A stretch of 64,000 nucleotides of DNA, from contig NZ_DS990130.1 of the NCBI RefSeq assembly GCF_000187895.1, positions 310,001 through 374,000 on the forward strand. Reading direction: 5' to 3'. The notes below the pieces were generated by a model. That model ran no database searches, was not told the origin of the DNA, and worked only from the letters and a program-made list of their open reading frames with translations. The stretch is from Phocaeicola plebeius DSM 17135. GTDB taxonomy: Bacteria > Bacteroidota > Bacteroidia > Bacteroidales > Bacteroidaceae. The translations under genes were made by a program, and so were the position numbers. Every line of letters begins with the position of its first letter. Within the stretch, counting starts at the first letter, position 1. Below are positions 26,501-34,062 of the stretch, in pieces.

Positions 26501-26931
26501 TGCTCTTCCCGAATGAGTACATTCCAAGCAGTAGTGAGCGAATGTTGCTGTATCGTGAACTGGATAAACTTGAACTGGATAAGGATGTGGAAACCTTTAA
26601 GGCCAAGCTGGTTGACCGCTTCGGGAAAATACCGCCAGAAGGGGAAGAGTTGTTGCGTATTGTTCCATTGAGACGTCTGGCTAAGCGTTTGGGCGTGGAA
26701 AAAGTGGTATTAAAGGCAGAACGGATGACGCTCTACTTCGTCAGCAACTTGGATAGTCCGTATTATCAGAGTATGGCTTTCGGCAAGTTTATTGATTACA
26801 TGGCCAAGAATCCTCGTTATTGCAATCTGAGAGAGCAGAACGGACGGCGCAGCATGGTGGTATCGAAAGTGACAGATGTGAAGAGTGCGGTAAGCATCTT
26901 GCAGGAAATTGTCAGCATAGAAGCAAAGTAG
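23563..26931 (+). CDS. mfd: Transcription-repair coupling factor
   Basis: A 1122-residue protein from the ATG at 23563; a TTG 33 bp upstream overlaps the promoter. The N-terminal UvrB-like region (PGQFALRGSILDVYSFASEY) is followed by the RNA polymerase interaction domain (LNMFEPGDYVVHIDHGIGRF), then the RecG-like motor: Walker A GDVGFGKTEVA (about 585-595), DEEQ box LLIIDEEQKFG (about residue 685), ATPIPRTLQFSLMG and QMRGRVGRGNKKAF. The C-terminal TRCF domain is present (LLFPNEYIPSSSERMLLYRE). It removes stalled RNA polymerase and recruits UvrA for strand-specific repair. The length is normal. Confidence 0.98.
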   Translation: MSIKELQEVYAQHPNVAGLASLRKNKDIKTVYLEGMHGSCASLFASASVKTMPGIHVFILNDLEEAGYFYHDLVQVDGEADILFFPSSYRRAIKYGQKDAANEILRTEVLSRLEQKKPVTVVTYPEALAEKVVSRKRLSDAMLTLKVGQQEDTVKLMETLSKYGFEHVDYVYEPGQFALRGSILDVYSFASEYPYRIDFFGDEIDSLRTFEVETQLSKEKKDSICIVPELSGTEGADICFLDFVDKDATLWVKDLLWVRERIQAVHDEAVSPQALKAYEGEQTELMNLSKKLIDGAEFTVRALDFFRIDFGHKALGTPQARLSFETSVQPIFHKNFDLVASSFTDFLQRKYRLYICSDSMKQTERLKDIFKERGDDITFEPVDRTLHEGFVDHALRICVFTDHQIFDRFHKYNLRSDKARSGKVALSLKELNMFEPGDYVVHIDHGIGRFAGLVRIPNGNTTQEVIKLVYQNEDVVFVSIHSLHKISKYKGKEGEQPRISKLGTGAWEKIKERTKTKIKDIARDLIKLYSQRKQEKGFKYSPDSFLQHELEASFLYEDTPDQLKATQEVKADMESDKPMDRLVCGDVGFGKTEVAIRAAFKAVTDNKQVAVLVPTTVLAYQHFQTFKKRLEDMPCKVEYLSRARTAKDTSRILKELADGKINILIGTHKIIGKSVKFKDLGLLIIDEEQKFGVSVKEKLRQLKVNVDTLTLTATPIPRTLQFSLMGARDLSVIQTPPPNRYPIQTEVHTFNEEIISEAINFEMSRNGQVFFVNNRIQNLVELKAMILRNIPDCRVCIGHGQMQPEELEKIIFDFVNYDYDVLLATTIIESGIDIPNANTIIINQAQNFGLSDLHQMRGRVGRGNKKAFCYLLAPPLSSLTPEARRRLQAIENFSDLGSGIHIAMQDLDIRGAGNMLGAEQSGFIADLGYETYQKILNEAVTELKNEEFADLYAEEIKAGEEKISGEEFVDECTVESDLELLFPNEYIPSSSERMLLYRELDKLELDKDVETFKAKLVDRFGKIPPEGEELLRIVPLRRLAKRLGVEKVVLKAERMTLYFVSNLDSPYYQSMAFGKFIDYMAKNPRYCNLREQNGRRSMVVSKVTDVKSAVSILQEIVSIEAK

Positions 26932-27064
26932 CCGTTTTCTCAAAGTAATGACAAGAGGATTTCATTTCTGTTTCATGGGAAGTGTTTTCATGATTTTCCA
27001 AGTTGCATAAGAGAGGATTAAGTGGAGTAATGGTGTAACTTCACGCCTAAAATTTGGAAAATAT

Positions 27065-28351
27065 ATGAAGAAAAGAGGATGGATTGTGCTGTTCCTGGCT
27101 TTTCCTTTGTGGGTGCAGGGACAAAGTGCACGTGAGGAGATTGGAAAGAATCCGGCATTGGCTGCAGGAAAATATTATGCTTATCAGGCTCCGGAGGAGA
27201 AGTTGACTCCGGCTCCTGCTGGATATGAACCTTTTTATATATCCATGTTTGCCCGGCATGGCTCCCGGTATCTTACAAAAGAGAAGAAATATGCTGCGCC
27301 GTTGTCACTCCTTCTTGAGGCAGACGAGGAGGGAGTGTTGACCCCAGATGGAAAGCGTGTGCTGAAGGTGGTGGCTTCTCTGGCCCAGGAGGCAGAGGGA
27401 CGTTATGGAGAGTTGACTCCGAAGGGAGCACAGCAGCATCGGGAGTTGATAGACCGGATGTTCCACCGTTACCCTGAGGTGTTCAGTGACGGTACGCATG
27501 TGGATGCACGCTCCACATACAAGACCCGTGCTTTTCTTTCCATGGCTGCCGGATGCGTGGAATTGAAAGGTTTGAACCCTAAACTAAATGTTACGACACA
27601 GACCAGTGAAGCGGATGCTTATTATATAAAGTATAAGAATCCTTTGTATGAAGCACAGCATTTGGAGAATGTGGATTCTGTGTATCGTGCTGCCGATAGT
27701 GTTTATGTACATCCGGAACGATTGATGAAACAGATTTTCCGTGACTCTGTTTATGTGGAAAAGCATGTGGATGCCGCAAAACTGATGATGGACTTGTTTG
27801 AACTTCATGGCATCAGTCAAAGTAGTTACAAGCAACCGGATCTTTCTTTTTTATTTACTCCCGAAGAACAATATGATTTGTGGCAGCGGAATAATTTTGA
27901 ATGGTATTACGAAAAAGGGCCTTCTCCGTTGAGCGATGCGTGCATGTATAAGCTGGAAAGAAATCTACTGAATAATTTCATAGAAACAGCCGATACGGTA
28001 ATTGCTTCCCGGAAAAATGCAGTGACATTACGTTACGGGCATGACACGAACCTGGCTCCGCTGGCTACGTTGATGGGGATAAATGCACTGCAAAAGGAAA
28101 CTGCCGATTGGAATAAAATAGCGGATACATATCGCACTTATCGCCTGATTCCGATGTGTGGTAATGTTCAGCTTATTTTCTATCGAAAACGAGGTAGTCA
28201 GGATATTTTGGTGAAATTGCTGCTGAATGAGCGTGAAGTCGCACTCCCTTTGCAGACAGATGTCTCACCTTATTATCATTGGAACGATGTAAGGGAATAC
28301 TGGAAGCGGGTTGTAAAAGGAATTTCCCTTCCAGAGAGTAAGGATAAATAA
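27065..28351 (+). CDS. Secreted histidine acid phosphatase (branch 2; phytase/MINPP-related)
   Basis: A 428-residue exported protein (signal KKRGWIVLFLAFPLWVQG). The phospho-His motif is FARHGSRYL (Arg64, His65, Arg68). A later LRYGHDTNLAPLATLMGI holds the HD proton donor typical of histidine acid phosphatases and phytases, rather than the HAE form of classical MINPP. DARSTYKTRAFLSMAAG is the substrate-pocket helix. It would remove phosphate from organic phosphates, possibly inositol phosphates, in the periplasm. It is its own unit, with a terminator after it, but lies next to a TonB receptor and a second phosphatase, suggesting phosphate scavenging. Confidence 0.87.
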   Translation: MKKRGWIVLFLAFPLWVQGQSAREEIGKNPALAAGKYYAYQAPEEKLTPAPAGYEPFYISMFARHGSRYLTKEKKYAAPLSLLLEADEEGVLTPDGKRVLKVVASLAQEAEGRYGELTPKGAQQHRELIDRMFHRYPEVFSDGTHVDARSTYKTRAFLSMAAGCVELKGLNPKLNVTTQTSEADAYYIKYKNPLYEAQHLENVDSVYRAADSVYVHPERLMKQIFRDSVYVEKHVDAAKLMMDLFELHGISQSSYKQPDLSFLFTPEEQYDLWQRNNFEWYYEKGPSPLSDACMYKLERNLLNNFIETADTVIASRKNAVTLRYGHDTNLAPLATLMGINALQKETADWNKIADTYRTYRLIPMCGNVQLIFYRKRGSQDILVKLLLNEREVALPLQTDVSPYYHWNDVREYWKRVVKGISLPESKDK

Positions 28352-28372
28352 TCGTATTTGTAATATGTTTGT

Positions 28373-28416
28373 AAAAAGAGGTATTTGCGGGTTGAACCTG
28401 GAAGTACCTCTTTTTT
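28373..28416 (+). terminator. Intrinsic terminator after the histidine phosphatase
   Basis: Stem AAAAAGAGGTA / TACCTCTTTTT (11 bp) ending in six T, enclosing a small GGTT-G-AACC hairpin. It separates the phosphatase gene from the TonB receptor operon. Confidence 0.85.
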
Positions 28417-28489
28417 ATTGTAAAGGATATTGGGTGTAAATGTAACACAATAGAAATCTCTATGCAATACCTATGAAAATCATACGGGA

Positions 28490-28497
28490 TACTTTTG
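28490..28497 (+). promoter_or_regulatory. Putative -7 element for the TonB receptor-lipoprotein operon
   Basis: TACTTTTG matches TAnnTTTG, 19 bp before the start codon of the receptor gene. No good -33 was seen, which would fit activator-dependent control. Confidence 0.45.
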
Positions 28498-28516
28498 CGG
28501 CAAATAAGGAAAGCAA

Positions 28517-31171
28517 ATGAAATCTAAGATTGTATTGGTATTGTTATCACTGATGTCGGCTGGAGTTCAAGCTGGTGTGATAAAAGGTAAAATTAAGGAT
28601 GCACAGACTGGAGAGGAGATTATAGGTGCATCGGTGATTGTAAAGGAAGACCCAGGAAAAGGAACGGTAACCGGATTGGACGGAAGTTTTAATCTGTCGG
28701 TGAACAGAGACAAATATACGCTGGTCTGTTCTTATGTGGGCTATAAAAAATATGAAGTTAGCATAGCAGCAGATAAGAAAGAAATTGTAATTCCTTTGAA
28801 AAGTGACGACGTCGCTTTGGATGAAGTGGTGGTGGTAGCTTCTAATCCGGGAAGAACGGAAGCTGGTGCAAGAGGTATCGAACGTCAGGCTATGAACGTG
28901 GTGAATGTGATGAGTGCGAAGGCGATAGAGCTTTCTCCGGATATTACGGTAGCCAACGTGATTCAGCGAATGTCTGGTGTGACAATTGAACGTAACAGTA
29001 GCGGTGAAGGACAGTATGCGATTCTTCGTGGTATGGATAAGCGTTACAACTATACCTTGGTAAACGGAGTAAAAATTCCGAGTCCGGACAACAAGAACCG
29101 TTTTGTACCGCTGGATATTTTCCCGTCAGAAATGCTGGACCGTTTGGAAGTGACCAAATCTTTGACTGCCAACATGGAGGGTGACGGAATCGGTGGAGCT
29201 GTTAATCTGATTATGAAGGATGCGCCTTCTGAACGTCAGTTTACAGCGAATCTGTCAACCGGTTACAATGCAATGTATTTTGACCGCGATTTCCAGTCGT
29301 TCAATCATGGAGCGATTGTGAAGAAATCTCCTTACGAGCAGATGGGCATGCCGGAAGACAGCCGTGTGACAATGGATAACTTTACGACAGATAATTTGCG
29401 GATGAAATGGAACAAGCCGTTGCCCGATTTGACTGCCGGATTATCTTACGGTGACCGCTTCTTTAACAATAAATTGGGTGTGATGCTGGCAGGTAGTTAC
29501 CTGAATACGTATAGAGGAAAAGAAAGCCAGCTGTATTATCAGCCGGGAACAACCCACAATGGTATCGAATACCGAAATTATTCTTCGCAACAGACTCGTA
29601 TCGGGGCACATGCCAAGCTGGATTATCATATCAATGCCAATCATAAACTGACCTGGTACAATGGATATATGGATATGAGAGAAGCAGAAGTACGTGACGG
29701 GCATGACGATAAGGAAGGAGCTGTACGTATGAAGTGGAATCATCAGTATATTATCAATTCCACGCTGAAAGGTGAGCATGCCTTTCTGGAAGGCGGTGTG
29801 CTTCGTTTGAATTGGTCGGCTGTACTTTCAAAGGCATACAGTGAAACACCGGATAATGCGGAAATCTTTTTTCTGGGTAATCATGTACAGACTTCTGGAG
29901 CAGCAATCCGCCGTTGGGAACATAACTCCGATAAGGACAAGGCAGGATACCTTGATTTGATGTATAAGTTGAAACTGGATGGAGGTTCTGTATTCGACTT
30001 CTCGGTAGGAGGTATGTACCGTGATAAGAAACGTGACAGCTTTTTCAATGAATATACTTTCAATTCTGCAACGGGAGTGAAAGATCCGCAGTATCAGGGA
30101 GAGGACTGGAATAACTACGATGAAATCTTGTTTACCCCGCTTAAATACGGTAACATCAGTGACCCGTTAAACTATGATGCCACTGAAAAGATTGGTGCAG
30201 GATATGGAATGGTGAAATACACATACCAGAAATGGGAATTTATTGTCGGAGTTCGTGTGGAACATACCAATCAAGGTTACACTTTGAAGTTCCCTACAGA
30301 AAATACAGATCCTGAAGGATACCAGAAATATACGGATGTATTGCCGAGCTTCCATGCAAAATATGGAGTACATAAAAATGCGAACCTGCGTTTCTCGTAT
30401 GCCCGTTCCATCAATCGTCCCAGCTTCTTTGAGATTGTTCCTTACAGCATTATCAATGAAGATTATAAAGAAAAAGGAAATCCGGATTTGAAGCATACGG
30501 TAGCCGATAACCTCGATTTGCGTTATGAATTCTTCCCGAAATCATCCGAGCAGTTCATGGTGGGTATGTTTTACAAGAAACTGAAGAATCCGATTGAATA
30601 CGGATTGCTGAACGAAGGACAGGATACCTATTATAAGCCGATGAATTTTGGTAATGCTACCAACTTGGGAGTAGAAGTGGATGTAATGAAATATTTTAAC
30701 TGGTTTGGAATAAAAGCCAATTATACTTACACGCATTCTTCCATTACGACCGAAAAGCGAATTATGGATGGAAATGATGTGAAGGCATGCACTCAGACAC
30801 GTCCGTTGTTTGGTCAGGCTGCCCATGTAGCTAACCTGTCATTGCTGTTCAAAAGCACCAAATATGGCTGGGAAGGACAGATTGCCGGAAGTTATACCGG
30901 AAAGCGCTTGAGCGATATTTCTAACTGGTATGATGATGATATTTGGGAAGATGGCTATATGCAGTTGGATGCTTCTGTAGAGAAAAGTTTTAAGAACGGT
31001 ATCAGCCTTTTTGCCAAGGCATCTAACTTGCTGGATACTCCTTTGCTTCGCTTTATTCAGAGTGGCCCTCGTACGGAGAATGTCAATTCCGAACGTAATA
31101 ATGGCAATGTGATAGAACGTAAGGAATGGCACGGACAGTCATTTATGCTGGGAATCAGATACAAACTATAA
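28517..31171 (+). CDS. TonB-dependent outer-membrane receptor
   Basis: An 884-residue receptor. After the signal peptide (residues 1-19) comes a carboxypeptidase-regulatory-like domain (GVIKGKIKDAQTGEEIIGAS to about 100), then the plug (VANVIQRMSGVTIERNSSGE, AILRGMDKRYNYTLVNGVKI and DGIGGAVNLIMKDAP) and a beta-barrel ending GQSFMLGIRYKL. There is no STN domain and no SusD neighbour, so it is a plain TonB transporter. AAGGAAAG lies before its ATG. A beta-helix lipoprotein follows 48 bp later without a terminator, so both are probably cotranscribed. Nearby phosphatases suggest import of a phosphorylated compound, but the ligand is unproved. Confidence 0.9.
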   Translation: MKSKIVLVLLSLMSAGVQAGVIKGKIKDAQTGEEIIGASVIVKEDPGKGTVTGLDGSFNLSVNRDKYTLVCSYVGYKKYEVSIAADKKEIVIPLKSDDVALDEVVVVASNPGRTEAGARGIERQAMNVVNVMSAKAIELSPDITVANVIQRMSGVTIERNSSGEGQYAILRGMDKRYNYTLVNGVKIPSPDNKNRFVPLDIFPSEMLDRLEVTKSLTANMEGDGIGGAVNLIMKDAPSERQFTANLSTGYNAMYFDRDFQSFNHGAIVKKSPYEQMGMPEDSRVTMDNFTTDNLRMKWNKPLPDLTAGLSYGDRFFNNKLGVMLAGSYLNTYRGKESQLYYQPGTTHNGIEYRNYSSQQTRIGAHAKLDYHINANHKLTWYNGYMDMREAEVRDGHDDKEGAVRMKWNHQYIINSTLKGEHAFLEGGVLRLNWSAVLSKAYSETPDNAEIFFLGNHVQTSGAAIRRWEHNSDKDKAGYLDLMYKLKLDGGSVFDFSVGGMYRDKKRDSFFNEYTFNSATGVKDPQYQGEDWNNYDEILFTPLKYGNISDPLNYDATEKIGAGYGMVKYTYQKWEFIVGVRVEHTNQGYTLKFPTENTDPEGYQKYTDVLPSFHAKYGVHKNANLRFSYARSINRPSFFEIVPYSIINEDYKEKGNPDLKHTVADNLDLRYEFFPKSSEQFMVGMFYKKLKNPIEYGLLNEGQDTYYKPMNFGNATNLGVEVDVMKYFNWFGIKANYTYTHSSITTEKRIMDGNDVKACTQTRPLFGQAAHVANLSLLFKSTKYGWEGQIAGSYTGKRLSDISNWYDDDIWEDGYMQLDASVEKSFKNGISLFAKASNLLDTPLLRFIQSGPRTENVNSERNNGNVIERKEWHGQSFMLGIRYKL

Positions 31172-31219
31172 TAAAGAGATAAAGAACTATATTGACTAAC
31201 ATTTCTAAATTATTACAAA

Positions 31220-32647
31220 ATGAAACTGAAGAATTATTTGTTGGCCGGAACGGCTCTGATAGCATTGTCTTTTATGGCTGCTTGTACAGAAGAAGACCCG
31301 ATTGCAAATGGGGATGGAACTGAGACTCCCGGAAACGATGATGATGGAAATAACGATGAAAATACCGATGGTGGAAATGGAGAGACAACTGGCGACATCA
31401 TTGTCTGGCCTGCAGATACTACAGTAAATCTGACTAACCATTACACAGTACCCGAAGGTAAAAGCCTTGTAATCAAAGAAGGTGTGAAAATTATTGTAAG
31501 TACAGCGGGAGTAGGAGCTAATCATGTTCCGGTAGAATTTACCGTAAACGGGAACTTGTATTGTGAAGGTACTGCTGAAAAGCCTATCTTGTTCTCTGTT
31601 CCGGAAGATGAACGTACAGAAGAAAATATTTTCGCAGGTCTTTGGGGAGGTATTGTGGCTTCATCTACTTGTGAGGAAATGTTGATTGACCATACAATCA
31701 TTGAGTATACAGGAGGTCAGGTTGTAGAAGGTTCTCCTGCTGCTGCAACTGAAGTATATACCGCTGGAGATGATGCATATCCGCAGATTACAACCAATAA
31801 CATCAATGGACATTATGTCATTACCAACTCTGTATTGCGCAACGGATGGTCAGATGGTATTTATCTGATGGGTGGAAATGCCATTATTGCTAACAATGTG
31901 TTTGCTGCAAACGGATATGATGGTGCAGAAGCTGTAAACGTAAAAGCAGGATGTGTGGTCGATGTAGCTGGAAACGTAATGTTTAGCCCGAACACCAACG
32001 GCTTGAAACTTTCCAGCTCAGGTCAGAGTGAAACACGTGATATGGCAAAAATCCAGGCATACAACAATACCATTATTAATGCAGGATGGCGTCGTGACGG
32101 TGAAAAAGGTGGTGGCGTGTATGTAGAAAAGAATGCATTGGCTAATGTGTTCAATAACCTGATGGTGAACTGTAAGTTCAGAGCCATGACTCCTAGCTTC
32201 GACATTCCGAATGATCCGGAAGAAGGATACAATGATAAGTCGGTTATTGACTATAACTACTATGCTTCAGGTACACAGAAAAGTGACGTAGTGTTTGCTG
32301 ATGAGTCAGGTGTGGCTTACTCTTGGGAAGGATATGCTTATGCGCATGAAGATTATAATGAAGGAGTGGTAGATGCACACAGTATAATTACAAAGACACA
32401 GGAGGCATGCGCTACTAATGATCCGAAATTTGTAAACTATCCGATTAATGAAGTTGGTTTGACTGATTATGTATATCAGGATGCATGGGACTTCCATGTA
32501 CAGGCTGGTTCACCGGTACTGACTGGTGCTTACAATGGTAATGATGAAGCTATGCAGCCTTATTTCGCAGCAGGTCTGGAAGTAAATGGAGTGACTTATA
32601 CCTCTCCGAAAGTGGAAGCTCGCTTCGGAGCATACGGTACAAAATAA
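31220..32647 (+). CDS. Right-handed beta-helix surface lipoprotein
   Basis: A 475-residue lipoprotein: the signal ends at Cys22 (LSFMAAC), followed by an acidic Asn/Asp/Gly-rich linker of about 35 residues (TEEDPIANGDGTETPGNDDD onward), a composition typical of surface-exposed Bacteroidetes lipoproteins. The rest shows repeated short strands with Asn/Gly turns (ITNNINGHYVITNSVLRNGW, IYLMGGNAIIANNVFAANGY), indicating a parallel beta-helix. No polysaccharide-lyase catalytic signature was recognised. Cotranscribed with the TonB receptor, it may capture or process that receptor's ligand at the cell surface. Confidence 0.82.
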   Translation: MKLKNYLLAGTALIALSFMAACTEEDPIANGDGTETPGNDDDGNNDENTDGGNGETTGDIIVWPADTTVNLTNHYTVPEGKSLVIKEGVKIIVSTAGVGANHVPVEFTVNGNLYCEGTAEKPILFSVPEDERTEENIFAGLWGGIVASSTCEEMLIDHTIIEYTGGQVVEGSPAAATEVYTAGDDAYPQITTNNINGHYVITNSVLRNGWSDGIYLMGGNAIIANNVFAANGYDGAEAVNVKAGCVVDVAGNVMFSPNTNGLKLSSSGQSETRDMAKIQAYNNTIINAGWRRDGEKGGGVYVEKNALANVFNNLMVNCKFRAMTPSFDIPNDPEEGYNDKSVIDYNYYASGTQKSDVVFADESGVAYSWEGYAYAHEDYNEGVVDAHSIITKTQEACATNDPKFVNYPINEVGLTDYVYQDAWDFHVQAGSPVLTGAYNGNDEAMQPYFAAGLEVNGVTYTSPKVEARFGAYGTK

Positions 32648-32674
32648 TAACATCCTTTTCTAGGTTTTGTTAAG

Positions 32675-32696
32675 GCAGTTGTGAAACTGCATTTTT
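32675..32696 (+). terminator. First of two terminators after the beta-helix lipoprotein gene
   Basis: GCAGTT-GTGA-AACTGC stem followed by ATTTTTCC, 27 bp after the stop codon. Confidence 0.6.
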
Positions 32697-32705
32697 CCTT
32701 AGACG

Positions 32706-32742
32706 AATAAGTCCGGACAGTTGTGTTTCGGACTTATTTTTT
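32706..32742 (+). terminator. Second terminator after the beta-helix lipoprotein gene
   Basis: Perfect 10-bp stem AATAAGTCCG / CGGACTTATT followed by TTTT; it insulates the downstream phosphoesterase gene. Confidence 0.8.
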
Positions 32743-32791
32743 GAAAATTTTCTGCAGAAGAGTTTTCCTGATTTTATTCAGAATTGGGATT

Positions 32792-32799
32792 TACCTTTG
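32792..32799 (+). promoter_or_regulatory. Putative -7 element for the secreted phosphoesterase gene
   Basis: TACCTTTG matches TAnnTTTG, 31 bp before the start codon. The -33 match is poor. Confidence 0.45.
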
Positions 32800-32830
32800 C
32801 AACAACAAATAAATAATTGATAAAACTAAA

Positions 32831-33781
32831 ATGATTATGATCTCATTAAAAAGAATTTTCTGTACATGTTGTCTGCTTTTATCGGTATGGGCAGTTTTTG
32901 CACAAGGTCCTTCTGAGTGGAAGGCATTGGAGAAACCCTTGAATTTTTATCTGGCAAATGATTTGGGCCGTAATGGATATTACGACCAGAAACCTATTGC
33001 CGAATTGATGGGTCAGATGGCAGAGAATGTAGATATTGAAGTTGTAGTAGCTGCTGGCGATGTGCATCACTTTGAAGGCGTACGCAGTGTAAACGACCCG
33101 TTGTGGATGACCAACTACGAATTGGTGTACAGCCATCCGGAACTGATGATTCCATGGTATCCTATATTGGGTAATCATGAATATCGTGGTAATACGCAGG
33201 CAGTATTGGACTATAGTCAGGTGAGTGCCCGTTGGGAGATGCCGGCACGTTATTACACAAAGGTGCTGGAGAACGATGATATTACAGTGCGCCTGGTAAT
33301 GATTGACACAGCTCCTCTGTTGGATAAATACCGTGAGGATACGGAGAAATATCCGGATGCATGCAAGCAAGATATGGACAAGCAATTGGCATGGCTGGAT
33401 TCTGTACTGACATCTGCCAAAGAAGACTGGGTGCTGGTCGTAGGTCATCATCCTATTTATGCGGATACAGACAAGAATGATTCGGAACGCTTGGATATGG
33501 AAAAACGAGTAGACAGCATTTTGCGCAAGCATAACAATGTAAACATGTACTTGTGCGGACATATCCATAACTTCCAGCATATTCGCAAAGCAGGAAGCAA
33601 GATCGATTATGTAGTGAACACTTCCGCATCTTTAAGCCGCAAGGTAAAAGCTGTAGAAGGCACTGTGTTCTGTAGCGGAGAGACAGGTTTCTCTTTGATT
33701 TCTGCCGATAAGAAAGAATTGTGCCTGTATATGATTAATAAGGAAGGCAAAGTGTTGCATACAGTAAGACAGGCCCGTTAA
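32831..33781 (+). CDS. Secreted acid-phosphatase-like metallophosphoesterase
   Basis: A 316-residue protein with a signal peptide ending near AVFAQ (about residue 25). The calcineurin-like metal motifs are present: NDLGRNG (Asp44), AAGDVHHFEG (76-83), GNHEYRG (Asn115, His116), VVGHHPIY (about 206) and CGHIHNFQH (about 243). The overall pattern is like small tartrate-resistant purple acid phosphatases, but the Tyr iron ligand of the GDxxY motif is replaced by His80. A phosphomonoesterase or phosphodiesterase role in the periplasm is inferred. It has its own promoter and lies after the receptor/lipoprotein operon. The AUG at 32831 and another at 32837 are both usable starts. Confidence 0.85.
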   Translation: MIMISLKRIFCTCCLLLSVWAVFAQGPSEWKALEKPLNFYLANDLGRNGYYDQKPIAELMGQMAENVDIEVVVAAGDVHHFEGVRSVNDPLWMTNYELVYSHPELMIPWYPILGNHEYRGNTQAVLDYSQVSARWEMPARYYTKVLENDDITVRLVMIDTAPLLDKYREDTEKYPDACKQDMDKQLAWLDSVLTSAKEDWVLVVGHHPIYADTDKNDSERLDMEKRVDSILRKHNNVNMYLCGHIHNFQHIRKAGSKIDYVVNTSASLSRKVKAVEGTVFCSGETGFSLISADKKELCLYMINKEGKVLHTVRQAR

Positions 33782-33809
33782 TGCGGCTTTCTGTTTGTTT
33801 TCATTGTTT

Positions 33810-33834
33810 CGCAAACTCGACTTTGCGTTATTGT
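33810..33834 (+). terminator. Weak terminator after the phosphoesterase gene
   Basis: CGCAAA-CTCGAC-TTTGCG stem followed by TTATTG and a T-run. Short stem, so uncertain. Confidence 0.35.
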
Positions 33835-33897
33835 TTTTAAATAGATAATCCTCTCCTCATTTTTAGGTATTTTTGAGGGAAAGAGTAGCAATTTGGC

Positions 33898-33936
33898 AAA
33901 AAAAGAGACATTCGTTGGAACGGTGTCTCTTTTTTT
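33898..33936. terminator. Strong bidirectional-type hairpin before the carboxylase operon
   Basis: A perfect 13-bp stem, AAAAAAAGAGACA with TGTCTCTTTTTTT, and a 13-nt loop. It ends upstream transcription and overlaps the -33 part of the following promoter. Confidence 0.85.
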
Positions 33937-33946
33937 GCTATTTTTG
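33915..33946 (+). promoter_or_regulatory. Promoter of the acyl-CoA carboxylase operon
   Basis: TTG (33915-33917) and TATTTTTG (33939-33946) are 21 bp apart, fitting the Bacteroidetes -33/-7 layout. The -33 lies in the loop of the preceding terminator. The transcript would have a leader of about 110 nt. Confidence 0.6.
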
Positions 33947-33959
33947 CACAGTTTTTGGG

Positions 33960-34028
33960 GCATCTGTGCCGAACTGACTATGAGGGGCATACAGATGCTC
34001 TATTTATTGGACTATATGAGAATAGTCC
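33960..34028 (+). promoter_or_regulatory. Structured 5' leader of the carboxylase operon
   Basis: Two hairpins are seen. The first pairs GCATCTGT (33960-33967) with ACAGATGC (33991-33998), extended by GCC/GGC. The second pairs GGACTAT (34009-34015) with ATAGTCC (34022-34028) over a 6-nt loop. Neither has a U-run, so they are not plain terminators. No known riboswitch class was recognised. Confidence 0.5.
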
Positions 34029-34062
34029 TGCATCAAAAGAAATCATTATTAAAACATAAAGC

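Noticed and set aside
33960..34028. Known riboswitch before accC
   Set aside because: The two hairpins do not match the conserved cores of classes that I can recognise by eye; kept only as a structured leader.
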